This document shows, piece after piece, positions 1 through 11,778 of a stretch of 64,000 nt of DNA (its first letter is position 1; each line of letters starts with the position of its first letter). This DNA is from Gnetum montanum (lineage: Eukaryota > Streptophyta > Gnetopsida > Gnetales > Gnetaceae), in the NCBI GenBank assembly GCA_015680685.1, contig MNCI01004504.1:434328-498327 (forward strand), in the 5' to 3' direction. A program made the translations under genes and the position numbers. The notes under the pieces were generated by a model. That model was not told the origin of the DNA. It did not search any database and saw only the letters and a list, made by a program, of their open reading frames with translations.

Positions 1-1396
1 TGGTAGTGGAAAAAATGGTCAAGCTTGGAGTACTTAGGCAATGACGGGTCATCCTTAATTGCAAGAGTGGGATTATTTATGATTTTTGAGAGTATATTAT
101 GCCTCTTACAGGCATTCTTAGTCATTTTTTTTATATTGGATTCTCCTACTCTTTAACAATTGATCAATGAGCTCAAATGGTTTTAGTAGTAGCCTAGTAT
201 ATTTTGATTGTTCTTTCCTTTTAAAAATTCAATCTCATGTTGCTTGTTGTAGAGGCCCCATATGTTGATGGTTGATTTTTGTTGGTAGTGGCCTTGGGTT
301 GTTTTATTTTGGACCCCTACTTGATTTTAATCTCTTTGGCCATGATGGCCATGACTATGCTGTTTTGCCTTCAATTCGTTTTATCCTTCTGAGCATGTTG
401 GTTCTTATATTCCATGTAGGTAGGGTCATGACTGGCCTTAGTAGCATCCTATATGTTCTTTGTTTGTAAAAAAGCTTGGCTAAGTGACTTTGGATCTATG
501 TAGTAGAGCATGGACTTAATAAAGTCATTAACTACCCTCTTGAATATAACGAGAAGGTGGATTTTCACTATGGATTCAAAAATCTCATTCAGAAGAGAAT
601 TCCATCGTTGTATGAACTTTTGTATGGGTTTAAGTAGCCCTTGCTTGACCCTCTTTAGTTGCTTAAGAGTCATGTTAGGTTTTAAATTATATTTGAAATA
701 GTTAAGAAATTATGATATGAAGTCTTTGAGCAAAGATATAGATCCTCTCAGTAACACTTGATACTAGTCCAACACGTTCTTAGTAAGGAACATAGGGAAG
801 ATGTGCATTATGTTATGCGTCCAAGCTTGGAATAAGAAACACTCAGAACACAAGGTGATAAGGTGAGCATTGGGATTACCTTCACCATTATACTTAGTGA
901 ATTAAGGAAAGGGAATGCTTGGAGAAAGAGTTATTTGTGGGACAATAGGATGAATAGGATCATCTTGATAGAAATCCATGATTTTTAGTGTCTAAGTTGT
1001 TGAAGTTTTAAGCTTCTATAACTCTTCCATAAGGTCCTAGATCATCTAGAAGGCCTGATCCAAAGCTTGAGGCATTGTTGCTGATTGTGATATATGTACA
1101 AATAATGATGGTGTGAGTTGAGAGGCTTGTGGCCTTGTGATGGGTTGTAGCAAAAAGGGAGAGACTAGGTTACCATCATTATAGGTGGACTAAATAGTGA
1201 GAATGAGGTTTGTGCTACTATTTGGGACACAAAAGGGAAAAATGGTATGTGGGATCCTTGTGTTACTTGGGGTCCCATTCTGGGGCCCACTAGTATAGAG
1301 AATGGATGAGTGGTGGTTGTATGTACCGGGGTTTAAGTGGTAAAAGGTACAAGTAAAAAATGGATGTCGTTTGAAACATGGAATGTGCCTTGTGAA
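1..1396 (-). pseudogene. gag remnant of outermost element F, central part
   Basis: Capsid-type gag of a Tat-lineage Ty3/gypsy element, read on the minus strand and heavily broken. The order from 1396 down to 1 is: linker, then the peptide MDFYQDDP near 960, KYNGEGNPNAHL near 890, FKYNLKPNM near 685, and KFIQRWNSLLNEIF followed by LLVIFKRVVNDFIKS between 510 and 630. The same peptide order appears in the gag genes at 11779-15708 (plus strand) and 46848-50622 (minus strand), which supports the assignment. The N-terminal part of this gag lies at the other end of the window (63599-64000), so the two pieces are one gene split by the 62-kb nest inserted after base 1396. Short plus-strand frames here are shadows. 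Confidence 0.75.
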
Positions 1397-3097
1397 TGAA
1401 ACAAAACCAAATTTGGGCTCCTACAAATTTTTCTAAGTGTCAAAACTTGGCAAATTTTTTCTAAGCGTTGAGACTACATTCCACAATGCTAGGACTATGC
1501 TCCAAAGCATAGTCAATGTAGTTGACATAAAAATTCTAGATTTACAAAATTTTTCTAAGTGTCTACAATAGTTACAAAATTTTCTAATGGTGGGACTACT
1601 CTCTCCCTGCTAGAACAATGCTCCAGAGCATAGTCAGCATAGTCAGGACACTGGTGGCTAGTTTTGCAAATTTTCCTAAGTGTCAAGCTAGAAACTATCA
1701 ATCTTGGTGAGGATGGAAGAAATAGTTCAAAAAATCTTCTAACTATTGGACTATGCTCCCTACTACGCTCCAAAGCATAGTTTGTGCAATTTATGCAACA
1801 ATGGCTAATTTTGCAGATTTGCCTAACTGTCAAGCCAAGAGCCACCAAGTTTTCTTGACATGGAAAAAATAGTTTGACAAATTTCTACTAGAAGTTTTCA
1901 AGAATGCTTAGGATGGAAGAAATAGTTTGAAAAAATTTCTAACTACTGGACTATGCTTCCCATTGCTAGGACTATGCTCTAGAGCATAGTCAACACAGTC
2001 ATGCAAAAATGCCTTTAGATGCCTTTAGGACCCAACATCAATCTTCATATTAGCTCCAACATTCCTTAGACAAGTAATATTAGTAATTTGCATTTCCTTT
2101 TCATCCCCCATTTGTCCCCAAATTTTACCTACGCTTGACACCACTTGAGAGAGTGGACAACGTAGTCTTAGAGTGTAGTCTCCAAACCTACACTTTTGCA
2201 TTATTTTTAGGTACATTGTGGTTTGTTTGGAACTTGCACATGTAGTCATGGTAGTGTAGTCATAGTCTGGTAGTCTCATAGGATCCATCAAAATACACTA
2301 GCAGAACACCGTTTACTTTAGTGGGACTGTAGTTGGGCCTAGTGTAGTCCCAACTACCCCTTTGCCATGTGGTGCTTGATTTGCAATTTTGGCTAACCCC
2401 AGCCTTATAAATACCCCAATGTTGCACATTCTAAGGGTTGGAATTTGAAGCATTCAGTTGGCAACTCTTTCATTCAACTGGCATTTTAGCATTTGGCACC
2501 TGAGCACCCTTGGCATTTTGGTAAACTTTGGGATACCACAGCTCAGTAGTACACCACCCACCACACTGTAGCCCACTATAGCTCATAAGACATCATGGTA
2601 GCCAACCCAGTAAGCTTAGAATTGATGTTGGACATTAGTCTTCATAGCCTAGACATCCTAAGATTATGACTATGCTACCTACTGCACCTATTTGTACACC
2701 ATGTACCTCCTTATCTTTTCTTTGCAGTTAATTATGCTCCTCCCATTTAGGGTGGTGCCACTTTCTCTCTCACTCATATCTTGCACATTTTTATCATTTT
2801 CTCTTACATTTTAGCATTCTACTCACATTTTTTACCATTTTTGCACATATTCGTGCATTTGCACCAAAAATCTTGACTATGCTCACCCTCGTAGACACTA
2901 TGGATGTTGCAAACACTATGCAAATCCCTTGCATTCATTCATTGTAACACCTTGTAAGTTCCAGTTTGATCAATAAGATTGTTCTATGTACCCTATCGTT
3001 GTTTCTAGCAAGCCCTCACGCAAACATAGGGTCAAAGTTGTATGATCATAGACCTCTTAGTGTACTATTCTAGCCTTTGACATTTTTGGTTACTAGA
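1397..3097 (+). repeat. 5' LTR of element A (LTR3 family)
   Basis: It begins TGAAACAAAACC, like the other LTR starts in the window (TGAAACACCACTAA at C, TGAAAACACCAC at B), and ends just before a primer-binding site. The part from about 1612 onward aligns with 31932-32496 and 62584-63598, including the shared landmark GAGAGTGGACAAC (about 2150 and 62636). A TATA box sits near the middle. The first 600 bp contain repeated imperfect palindromes of the form GACTATGCTC..GAGCATAGTC. The final bases are degenerate (no clean CA), so the 3' edge may be off by a few bases. Confidence 0.8.
2406..2413 (+). promoter_or_regulatory. TATA box of A 5' LTR
   Basis: TATAAATA followed by CCCC, in the LTR interior where U3 ends. 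The other LTRs have the same motif at the equivalent place. The second LTR3 copy has decayed to TAAAAATACCCC near 62898. Confidence 0.7.
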
Positions 3098-3103
3098 GTT
3101 TTC

Positions 3104-3121
3104 TAGTGCTAGAAGGAGGGC
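3104..3121 (+). other. Primer-binding site of element A (degenerate)
   Basis: TAGTGCTAGAAGGAGGG lies a few bases after the LTR end. It matches the sites of C (TGGTGCTAGAAGGAAGG) and D (TGGCACTAGAAGGAGGG) apart from TGG to TAG. I do not assign the priming tRNA from memory. Confidence 0.6.
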
Positions 3122-3418
3122 CTTTGCCATTTCCTTCTTCGACATCCCTTGGTTATTGCCTTGCATTCTCTTTACACCCTTGTGTAGATTAGTCCCCGTC
3201 ATTGGTTCTTCTAGAACCCCTCTTGACAACTACTAGAGTTTACCTCATACTTAACCAAATTATAGGCACTTAGGAGAGAGTAGTTGACTCAGTGTGTAGT
3301 GAGCATAATCAGCCTTGAGCATAGTCACAAAGTTAGCCATTTTGTTTAGCAATTTACACTTAGTAATTTTTCTACATTTTTATACTTAGCCATTTTTAGT
3401 AGTTTTATACTTAGTCAT

Positions 3419-3459
<41 letters not shown>

Positions 3460-3639
3460 NATTTTTTTCTAGTTAGCAGAGTTAGCCTCTTTCTACTTTT
3501 TTCCAATAGAAACGTTTGCACCTCCCCCTTTTGTGTCAAGAATCTTGAGTAGCCTTTGACCTTTGCTTCAAGCGTAGTTGTTCTCCAGCCTATTTAGCAA
3601 GAGATCTGGATTGACCTTCCTAGAGTTGGAGGTCCTATT
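3122..3639 (+). other. 5' leader of element A, with 40-T run and ambiguous base
   Basis: Non-coding leader between the primer-binding site and gag. Positions 3420-3459 are an uninterrupted T run followed by the window's only N (3460). The run may be a real homopolymer or an assembly weak point. No coding signal seen. Confidence 0.55.
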
Positions 3640-6600
3640 TTGATAGAATAAAGGTGATCTTTTAGGTTGTGTGACATGCCTCTCGAGTTCATGATGCTCA
3701 ATGACAAGTAATATAACTTCGTTTATGTGAAGCTCTAGGTAGGTTTGTATGTATACTACCAAGATATGGATGTCAAACGTAGTTTTGAGCTTATCCATTG
3801 TAATAGAAGGGAATGGTTTCCTTCTAATATAGATTTTATTCTATTCATAGATCCCTACCAGGGGATGCTAGATAACCTCATCTGCAACTTTGGATGTGAG
3901 GTAGGGATCGACTACGAGGAGTCCCTATAGGAGGACCTGAATGAGTTTGAAGCTCGATTTGAGCATGGTGACTCATTCCACACCTTATTCCAGTGAACAA
4001 CCTTTACTTCTATGCCTCCATTGTCTTAATCCTTTGTTAGCCAAATGTCACTACCCTGGTCAATGTCCATGGTGGTAACTCATGAAACACAGCAGGCACA
4101 CTAGGATGTTATGCTTTCCTTTAGCTTTTCCTTTAGCCTACCCTTCATCATACCTTCATAGCCTACTCAATTTGTTCAGCCCATACCATTAACCATTGTG
4201 CCTATGTAACCTTATGTGCACACCATGCACATATCTCAACCGCATATGACTTAGGTGTCATTCATCCCACAGTTTATAATCTCTCAGTTACACATGACTC
4301 AAGCATCGTTCATCTCACCTATCATGTTAGTACCCTTCACAATGGCCCAATCCATAAATACATGGTGGAGGCTAAGTGTTGTGTCCATTGCATAGCCCAC
4401 ACAACAAGCATCATGTGTGGTCACACAACCTAGAGCCAAGTCATGGGCCATCCAAATAGCATAGCTAGCAACACAACCGACATAGCCTACCACAATTGCA
4501 CCAGGCTTAGATCAAGCATTCCAGTTGATCCAAAGTCTCACTAAAGAGGTCAAGTGGCTCAAAGCCACCTCCTCTAAAACTATTCATGTGATAGACTTTT
4601 ACCAGGATGTTTCAATCAGTCATGTGGTCCCACCACTGGCCCTTCTCACTAGGGTTCCAATACCCAAACTCACAAAATACAATGGTGAGGGAGACCTTAA
4701 TGCCCATCTAGTGACATTCCAGACTAAATGCCATCTACTGTAGGCATGGCCACATGCAATCATCTATATATTTTCCATGTCCCTAACTAGTAAGGCAGTT
4801 GATTAATATTGTGCACTTCCCAGGGCCTCCATCTCTTCTGTAGAGGGATTTCTCACCTAATTCATCACATGATTCAAGTACAACTTGAAGCCTGAGATGA
4901 TCCTAGATTAGTTGATGCAAGTTAACCAAGGCCATTTTAAGCCTATGCAAAAATTCATCCAATGCTAGAGCATGTTTCTCAACTAAATTTGCAAGCCCAT
5001 CTTGAAAACACACTTTTTGGTCATTTTCAAAGGTGCAGTGAATGAATTCATTAAGTAAAAGTTGTATTACGTTGCCCCAAAATCCTTGGGCCAAGCATTT
5101 ACTCAAACCAAGAGCATTTAGGATGCAGTAGATGTTAGCAAGGATCGGGCCTAATAAAAACTTGCATGCAAAGAAAGGAAAGGACAAGGACAATGACAAG
5201 CAGGCAACCACAACTATCACAATGGTGGCCAATGAGGCTAAGTTGAACAATGCCAAATTAATAGCTAAGTCATGCAAGGCCCCAACCAACAATAAGATGG
5301 CTAGTTCTAGCACTAAAGAAAACAATCAATTTGCATTGTTGGTGGCCATGACACTAGTTGCCTCAAGGCTAAACTTCAAGTGCAAGGATCATTTGAAGTA
5401 CATACCATTTCCCATTAAGTAATCAAAGCTCTTGGACCAACTGCTTCATGCTAGATGCATCTTGTATAAGAAGATGTTTGAGGATGCTCACAAGCAGCAT
5501 GACTGATATTATGAGCTCCTCAAGAATCCTTCAATCATGTTGAAAAATGAGCCTCTAGTTCCTACGCATTTCATATTAGATTGATTTTTTGAATATCACC
5601 AATTGTAAGGTCATGATATAGAATTCTGCATGGCTTTGCAAGATGATATACAACACATGATTGACAAGGGTGAGTTGGTGCTTAACACAACCAACCCAGT
5701 GCACCCCTAAAACCAATCAATGGGGGTTTATAAGGACCCTCTTAGTGAAAATTATGTAGGGTACATCATCAACACTATTAGCATTGATGATGATTCAAAA
5801 CTGGTCAAGAATCATTTGTGGTTCATGTGCCCTCTCGCAACAGTGGGGCCTCCTTGACATCAACTATCTCGAGGATTCCTTTCGTTGTCAGAGCATCACC
5901 TTGGACATCCATAACATCCTTTGTGGTCTTGTAGCATGTTGCAGTAGCAACAACCCAATCACCCATTGTCATAAGAATGCCACAACATGTAGACTCCCTA
6001 CTTGCCTAGAGTTCGGTAGTAGGTAATGCATTAGTCCTTGCTTACCCAAAGCCCCATCCTACAACCAATAGAAATAGGCAATTGAGATGAAAATTATGGA
6101 GGCCCAACGAGCGCCTTCCTTATTAAATGCTTAGGCAACACCAAGAGCAAAGGGCACTAGGCCCACCAAAGCCTATCCCCTTGTCATCTATCCCTATGAC
6201 TAAATCAATAGAGAAGGCCACAACAAGTAAAAAATAATGGAGCACTGAGGCTCTAAAGCAACTAAGGAAAGCAAGGCCTAAGTCCCCTCCATGAGAGATC
6301 TATCTCTTAGGTCACATGAAGGAGATGAAGGCCAACAAAATATTAGCAGATAGTGAAAAGGACTTCCTGAATGCATTGACAAAAGTCAAGTAGGCTTCAA
6401 AACAAAAAAATACAACTTTGAGCTTGTACGACTTGATTATGACTTCCTCTGCCCACTACGAAGCATTAGTTTGCATGTTGAGCTTCATTCCTATTATGAA
6501 GGACATCAGAGTGGATGAACAATCCATCCATGCTATGATGCTATCCCTTTCGCCATAGGAATCAAGTTCAACATCCTTCACATATCACAATGAGGCTATC

Positions 6601-7287
6601 AAGGTTGACCCTAAGAAGGGTCAAGTTATTACTATGCCACTATTCATCATAATCAACGTAGGGTAGTGTAGAATCCATAGGGTGCACATCAATGATGGGA
6701 CAACAACCAATGCCATCTCATACACACTCATCGACAAGTTGGATCTTGTCAACCAAATCAAACCTACAAAGACAACATCTCTGAAATCCTTTAATGGTTC
6801 ATGTGTCATCGTAAGAGGAACAATCATGATAGCCTTCATGGTATGGGAGCAATTACCCACCACCACTAAATTCATTATGATTTAGGAGATGTCAAATTTC
6901 AACCTCATTTTGGATAGGCCCTGGTTAGCCTAGTTGTGGGTCATCTCCTCCCCTATCCATCAAGAAATCCACCTCTTGTATGAAGGGTGAGAGGTTATCG
7001 TCTATGGTGACCATGCAGCCCCTCTAACCATTAGCAAAATTAACACTAAATAAGGGTCATAGGTGGAGTTTCCTCATGATGCATCCCCAATGAAGGATGA
7101 GGGTGAAACACACAAAGCAAACCAACCTGAGGAGTCAATGGGAGTTCCTAACCTCCTAAAGGAAGCTTTGTGGGAAAAATTGTTCTTCAACATAGCTAAC
7201 AAAGGTCAAGGCGAGTACCATATACTACCATCTAGGCCCTATGTGCCCCCTAATCCACACGGGATTAGGAAACAATGGCATGACTAA
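3640..7287 (+). pseudogene. gag-protease of element A (decayed)
   Basis: Polyprotein for capsid/nucleocapsid and the aspartic protease. The N-terminal block around 3705-3870 reads YNFVYVKL then FELIHCNRREWFPS, matching YNFLYAKF and HFEFLYCNGREFIPTP in element D. After a Pro/Gln/Thr-rich linker the gag core runs from 4525 (KYNGEGDLNAHLVTFQ, then FKYNLKPEM near 4885). A basic Lys-rich block (KKGKDKDNDKQ) is near 5175. The zinc knuckle region near 5580 is degenerate. The protease active-site region HINDGTTTNAISYTLIDKL is at 6687-6742, followed by NLILDRPWLA and HQEIHLLYEG. The C-terminus LPSRPYVPPNPHG ends at a stop at 7285-7287. Many stops are TAG where sister copies have CAG or TGG. The start is approximate because the first codons are lost. 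Confidence 0.8.
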
Positions 7288-7826
7288 GGCTTCCCCTTAG
7301 TTCAACTTATGCTAGGTGCCTTCCTACCCCCACTTCTGCATACTTTGCTTGTTTGCATTTTGTTTGTGTTTTACGTTAGCTTGGTTATCTACATTTTATA
7401 TTATTTTCCTATATTATGCATATATTTCTTTTGTTTGTGCATTTTTGCTAAGTCTATATTTTTACTTGTTTACTTTTCAATAGTTAGTTTACACATGAAA
7501 ACATTAAAATGCATAAAAATCAAAAAATTCAAAATTACAAAAAATACAATGGCCCGAAAAGGCCTTAAACTAGTGCATGGCCCACCATGGCCTAAAACTG
7601 GCAATTCCCCTTACATCACATGGCCCGAAAAGGCCTTAAACTAGTGCATGGTCTGCCATGGCCAAAAGTTGACAATCTCCCTTACATCGCATGGCCTAGG
7701 ATGTTCTTAAACTATCACTAGGGCCTAAAATGGCCTAAAACTATCAACACACTATTTACACAAGTAGCTTGAAATGGCTTAAAACTAGCAATCGCTATGC
7801 ACTAGTCACATCAGTTTTTTGCATCA
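7288..7826. repeat. Spacer with 71-bp tandem repeat between gag-protease and antisense gene (A)
   Basis: Two adjacent 71-bp units (7549-7619 and 7620-7690), each starting ATGGCCCGAAAAGGCCTTAA, followed by a decayed third and fourth unit to about 7790. Equivalent GGCC/TTAAAC minisatellites occupy the same slot in B, C and D. The rest is AT-rich with no coding signal. Confidence 0.75.
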
Positions 7827-10800
7827 TTAAACACAATAAATAAATGCAAAAGTATACTCATCATACACTCCATACAACAACAAAATTTCATTACATTTCA
7901 TAGAAATAATAGCATGATCATATGCGTTATGCAACAAAAATACAAAAACGTCCAATGATAAGGTTATATTAGGATCTACTCGACCAATGGTGCTAGGTGG
8001 ATGTGGAGGGCTCTCTTCATTCACTACATCGCTAGGACCTATAGCATCACTTGGTGCCTATCATCAACAACAAAATAGTTAACTTATAAGCAAAAATATA
8101 ATACCAAAATTAACACAAAAAGCATAAAAATAACATAAAAACTAAATTCAAAGGATCCCACATCGACCATGCCTAGAGGCAAGCTATCAAGGCCCTCCTC
8201 CAAATGTTGAAGGATCTCAACCTTAGATATCCACATCCAATCTTCTTGGTCAAATTCAACACCCACAAGGGTCTTTCCTTTGTCCATGGTGATCCGTGCA
8301 GGTGGCTACATGGAAAAGGTGACAGATGAAGTCTCCCTTGAGGGTGTGATAATCTTCCTCTTAGGGGAACCACTAACCACTATTTGGTGAGTAAATATCT
8401 TGAAGGCCCATCTCCCACCAATCACCTCAACAAACATCTCAAGGCAGTTGTGGCCGAAGAACTCTTCTTTGAGCCACTAAAGATATGCATCTTGCTCATG
8501 CTTATAGTGGTGTTTGTGGTTTTTCTATGTATGTATCCACTTGTACACCGTAGTACTAAAATTATTCCAATCTTAACTTTTATAGGCAAGTAGATCCATC
8601 TGTAACCACTGGTCAATGATCTTGTAGGTGGCTTCATCTTGCCCTAAATGGTCGACCAATACCTAGCATAGTTAATCTTTGCAGTCTGCTAGGTACTATC
8701 TCCTCTTGATCAGGCCACCAAGAAGTCATATTGGGACTGGAGGTTCCTGATTTTCATATCTTCATTCACCACTCTTTCCTAAAGTTTGTGCATGTGTTTC
8801 CATAGGTGCTCATTCAAGTGCTTGCAGACCCAAACACCTTTTCACAAAAAAGCACACATTTGTTGATTTCCTCATACACATAGCAAGGCACTTTCTCCAC
8901 TTCATGAGGGAACTTAGGGATGACATCTACTCTAGCCACTTGGTTTAGATCCTAGTGAAGCTTAGAACCTATTGGCATGTAACAAGAAAATCAACATTAG
9001 CCACAAACTAAGCATTTCGGTAAAGAAACATAAGTAAAACAACATCATATGCATACCAAGCTTAGGATCTACCTACTGTAGGTGATCTACCGTATCCTTC
9101 ATGATGCCTTCCATGAAGGTAAACTTGTTTGACATCTCTACCAATGACTTCATGCAGTAGGTAGGCATAGGTAGTGGACCACTAGTAAGTACATATGAAG
9201 CTACAACCTAATAATGCAATAAGCAATAACTAAACAGCCAAGGATGCAAGAGAAAAAGAGTAATAACAAATAGAAATTTAAGGCATTTACTTAGCAAGCC
9301 CTCAAGTGTGAGAGTAGGGGGATCTCCCAATGGCACATCATCAAAGAGGCTGGCAAAATCACCCTCATTGGAGTGGAACAACCCCTCTACCTCAAAATAC
9401 TGGAGGGTATATATACCATCATGCAGCTCCTCCTTATCTACCTCCTCCTCAACTTGAGGAGAGGCCATCTCTACCACCATTACTGCTAATGCTTTAGCAG
9501 CCCTCTCACTTGACTTACAAACATAAAATTTTAGCAGTAGCATAGCGTAGTAGAAAAACACTAAAAATATAAACATAAAAAATACAAAAAAAATGCATTT
9601 TTACACATACTAACCTACAAAATTGGTGTGCAAGCTTAGGATCTTAAGGTTAATCTTCTTGACACTCATCTATCCAACTACAAGAGTAGCCTCTTCCATT
9701 AGGCATGGTTTCTTGATCTTTTCCTTAGAGGGCTCCATCATTTTTGCAATGCGGTAGTTGGCCTTTTTCACATCCCAAATAACAACTAAAGAACACTTGC
9801 CTACATTTTCACAAGAATAATGTGACTTCCCTAGGTGGCCTTTGGTCATCATCGAGTATGACTCATTGATCCCCTCTCAAGGGTCTTGTGAGCAAGTGTT
9901 TGCAAATATGTGCTTCACCCAAGACTTAGATAGCTACTCATACTCTTGTACTATCCAATAGCTACTATTTTGGATGGCCAGAAGCTCCAAAAATCTTTGC
10001 CAATATGCTATGAAAAATGTGAAGTGTACATGAGACCTCACCTGGAGGTTGTAGTGAAGTGTGGTGATCTTTGCATGTAGTCTAATGGTGATGTAGGAGG
10101 AACAATTGAACCTCGTGCCCTCCTGTAGTACCTCCTTCATCACCTACACTTGCTCCACCCCAAGGATTTTTCCTTAGGAGAGCAACTTTGGAAAGGCATA
10201 AGCACAAAAGAGAGGGTAGAGCTCCTAGACCTCACGCATGGTCACATCTTTAATTAGGATGCTTTTGTAAGACTGGGTGGCTTCCAGCCACTTCTCTATC
10301 TCTCCTATGTGGTCCACCTCTCTATTGGCCTTGTCAATGACTAATAGGCCAAAAGTGGAAAGGCCAAAGAGGTTAACAAAGAGGGCCTCATTAAGGTCTA
10401 GAACTAGCCTCACTTCACACACACAGGTGAAGAAGTGGTAAACATTGTTGCTAAAGGAGTCTATGATGGTAACCATTTCAGCCACTGGAATGTTTGGGCT
10501 AAGGGCAAAAAATAGGTCCATCAACCCAGCATGCATGAGTTAACTGGTCAGCACTGCTAAGGCTTGATGGCATAACCAATGCTATGCCCCCTCTACATCA
10601 CCATATTTCATAATGATGGTGGCCTTAGTAAAGCCTATGGTGAAAAATGTCACCTATTCTGAAGTAACTACGGTTGCAACATAAGCATAAATAATGTTAG
10701 CATCATGTAAGAGAAAATAAAAAAGTGAATGTGAGCAAGCACAAGAACAAAATGATAGATTCTTACATGGAACAAATGGTGTGTGAGATGGAGGTGGTGG

Positions 10801-11570
10801 TGATGCAAGAATCTCCTTAAGCTTGAGCTCAACACTAGCTCACCCCTCATCAAGCTAATCATAGGCCTTGCATCACTCAAATGCCTTTGAGTACCACTTA
10901 GGGTAATCCTTTAAATCACCTTCCAGTTGTTCAAGGATAGCCTCATGAATGTTCAGACTAGAGGAGAACACTTCTAGGATGATGCAAGATAAGGAAAGAG
11001 CCTGTTCCTCATCGTGGGGACCCTTGTTATCAACTCTAAATCTAGCATTAAGCATGAGCAGTTGGCGAATAAAAAACTTAGCATGAGTCAATAGCAAGAA
11101 ACAAAACACAAAATCATAAGAGCACTTACACTCCCATGTAGTGTACAATTTCAGGTGGATTATGGAACACCATATGCATGAGCAGGGTAATAAAGAGGAT
11201 GTTGCTCTTGTTGTAGCAAGAGAACTTTGGAATCTGCCCAATGCTAGATAAGGGATGAATGCCCTTGGGACCATGGCCCAAACCACCTGCTCTGTCATCA
11301 TTAGTAGTGGGCTTATCAAACATAAATCTCACTATGTCTTGGTTGGCCCTAGAAAACAATTTCTTAGTGATGATACTTGCAACCTTTGCTACTAAGTATG
11401 ACCACATCATCACACTAAAGTGTTGTAGCAGGAATGCCAAAGACTCGAATGCTCCTAGCCAAAACCACACTACCTGATAACCCACTCACATATCTGGCGT
11501 AGGTGTGTTGGGCACAGGCTTGCTCATGCAATAGAGAATGCCAACGAGCTCCACAACGACTAGGATAGTT
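7827..11570 (-). pseudogene. Antisense accessory gene, copy in element A (unknown function)
   Basis: Multi-exon gene on the strand opposite to its host element; product not recognised. Exon limits from GT/AG signals and comparison with copies B and C: exon a 11570-11131 (FSVMMWSYLVAKVASI), exon b 11041-10768 (LNIHEAILEQLEGDLKDYPK), exon c 10667-9615 (NIPVAEMVTIIDSF and LHYNLQVRSHVHFTFF), exon d to 9291 (LGDPPTLTLEGLL), and a long exon f in about 9000-8085 ending with LVGVEFDQEDW. The last exon (from about 8057) has GPSDVVNEESPP. Exon c is 1053 bp, the same as in copy C. Introns between a, b and c are about 90-100 bp. Several in-frame stops remain. The N-terminal exon and promoter are missing or not visible because the sequence is joined to element B near 11.7 kb. 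Confidence 0.7.
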
Positions 11571-11778
11571 TACATTGCCATACATTGCCATACTTAAAGC
11601 ACATAAAATGGACCCTACGAACACCAATACTTCTGCTCTCCTCATCTCTGACTCTAGCACATCAGTCTTATACCCAGTGACCACCACCAGACCCATAGTG
11701 ACTCATGGTGAAGTCAACCCTTAGGGGCCACCTCGCCGATCATTGAGACTGTAGGGCTGTGACCCCTCATTCACCACT
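11571..11778. other. Junction between element A and element B
   Basis: A's antisense gene fades out at about 11570-11700 and B's gag begins at 11779 in the opposite strand. No LTR, primer-binding site or polypurine tract lies between them. A's entire pol and B's 5' LTR and leader are therefore missing, most simply through a deletion spanning both. Confidence 0.55.

Noticed and set aside
4903-5325. 140-codon minus-strand frame
   Set aside because: It is the shadow of A's gag; the plus-strand frame at 5132-5422 (Lys-rich block, then KCKDHLKYIPFPIK) matches gag of D (ERKDHSKYTPLPIK).
7309-7644. 111-codon plus-strand frame with hydrophobic segments, possible envelope-like protein after protease
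   Set aside because: It starts after the gag-protease stop, is composed of T-rich spacer and runs into the 71-bp repeat. No counterpart in B, C or D.
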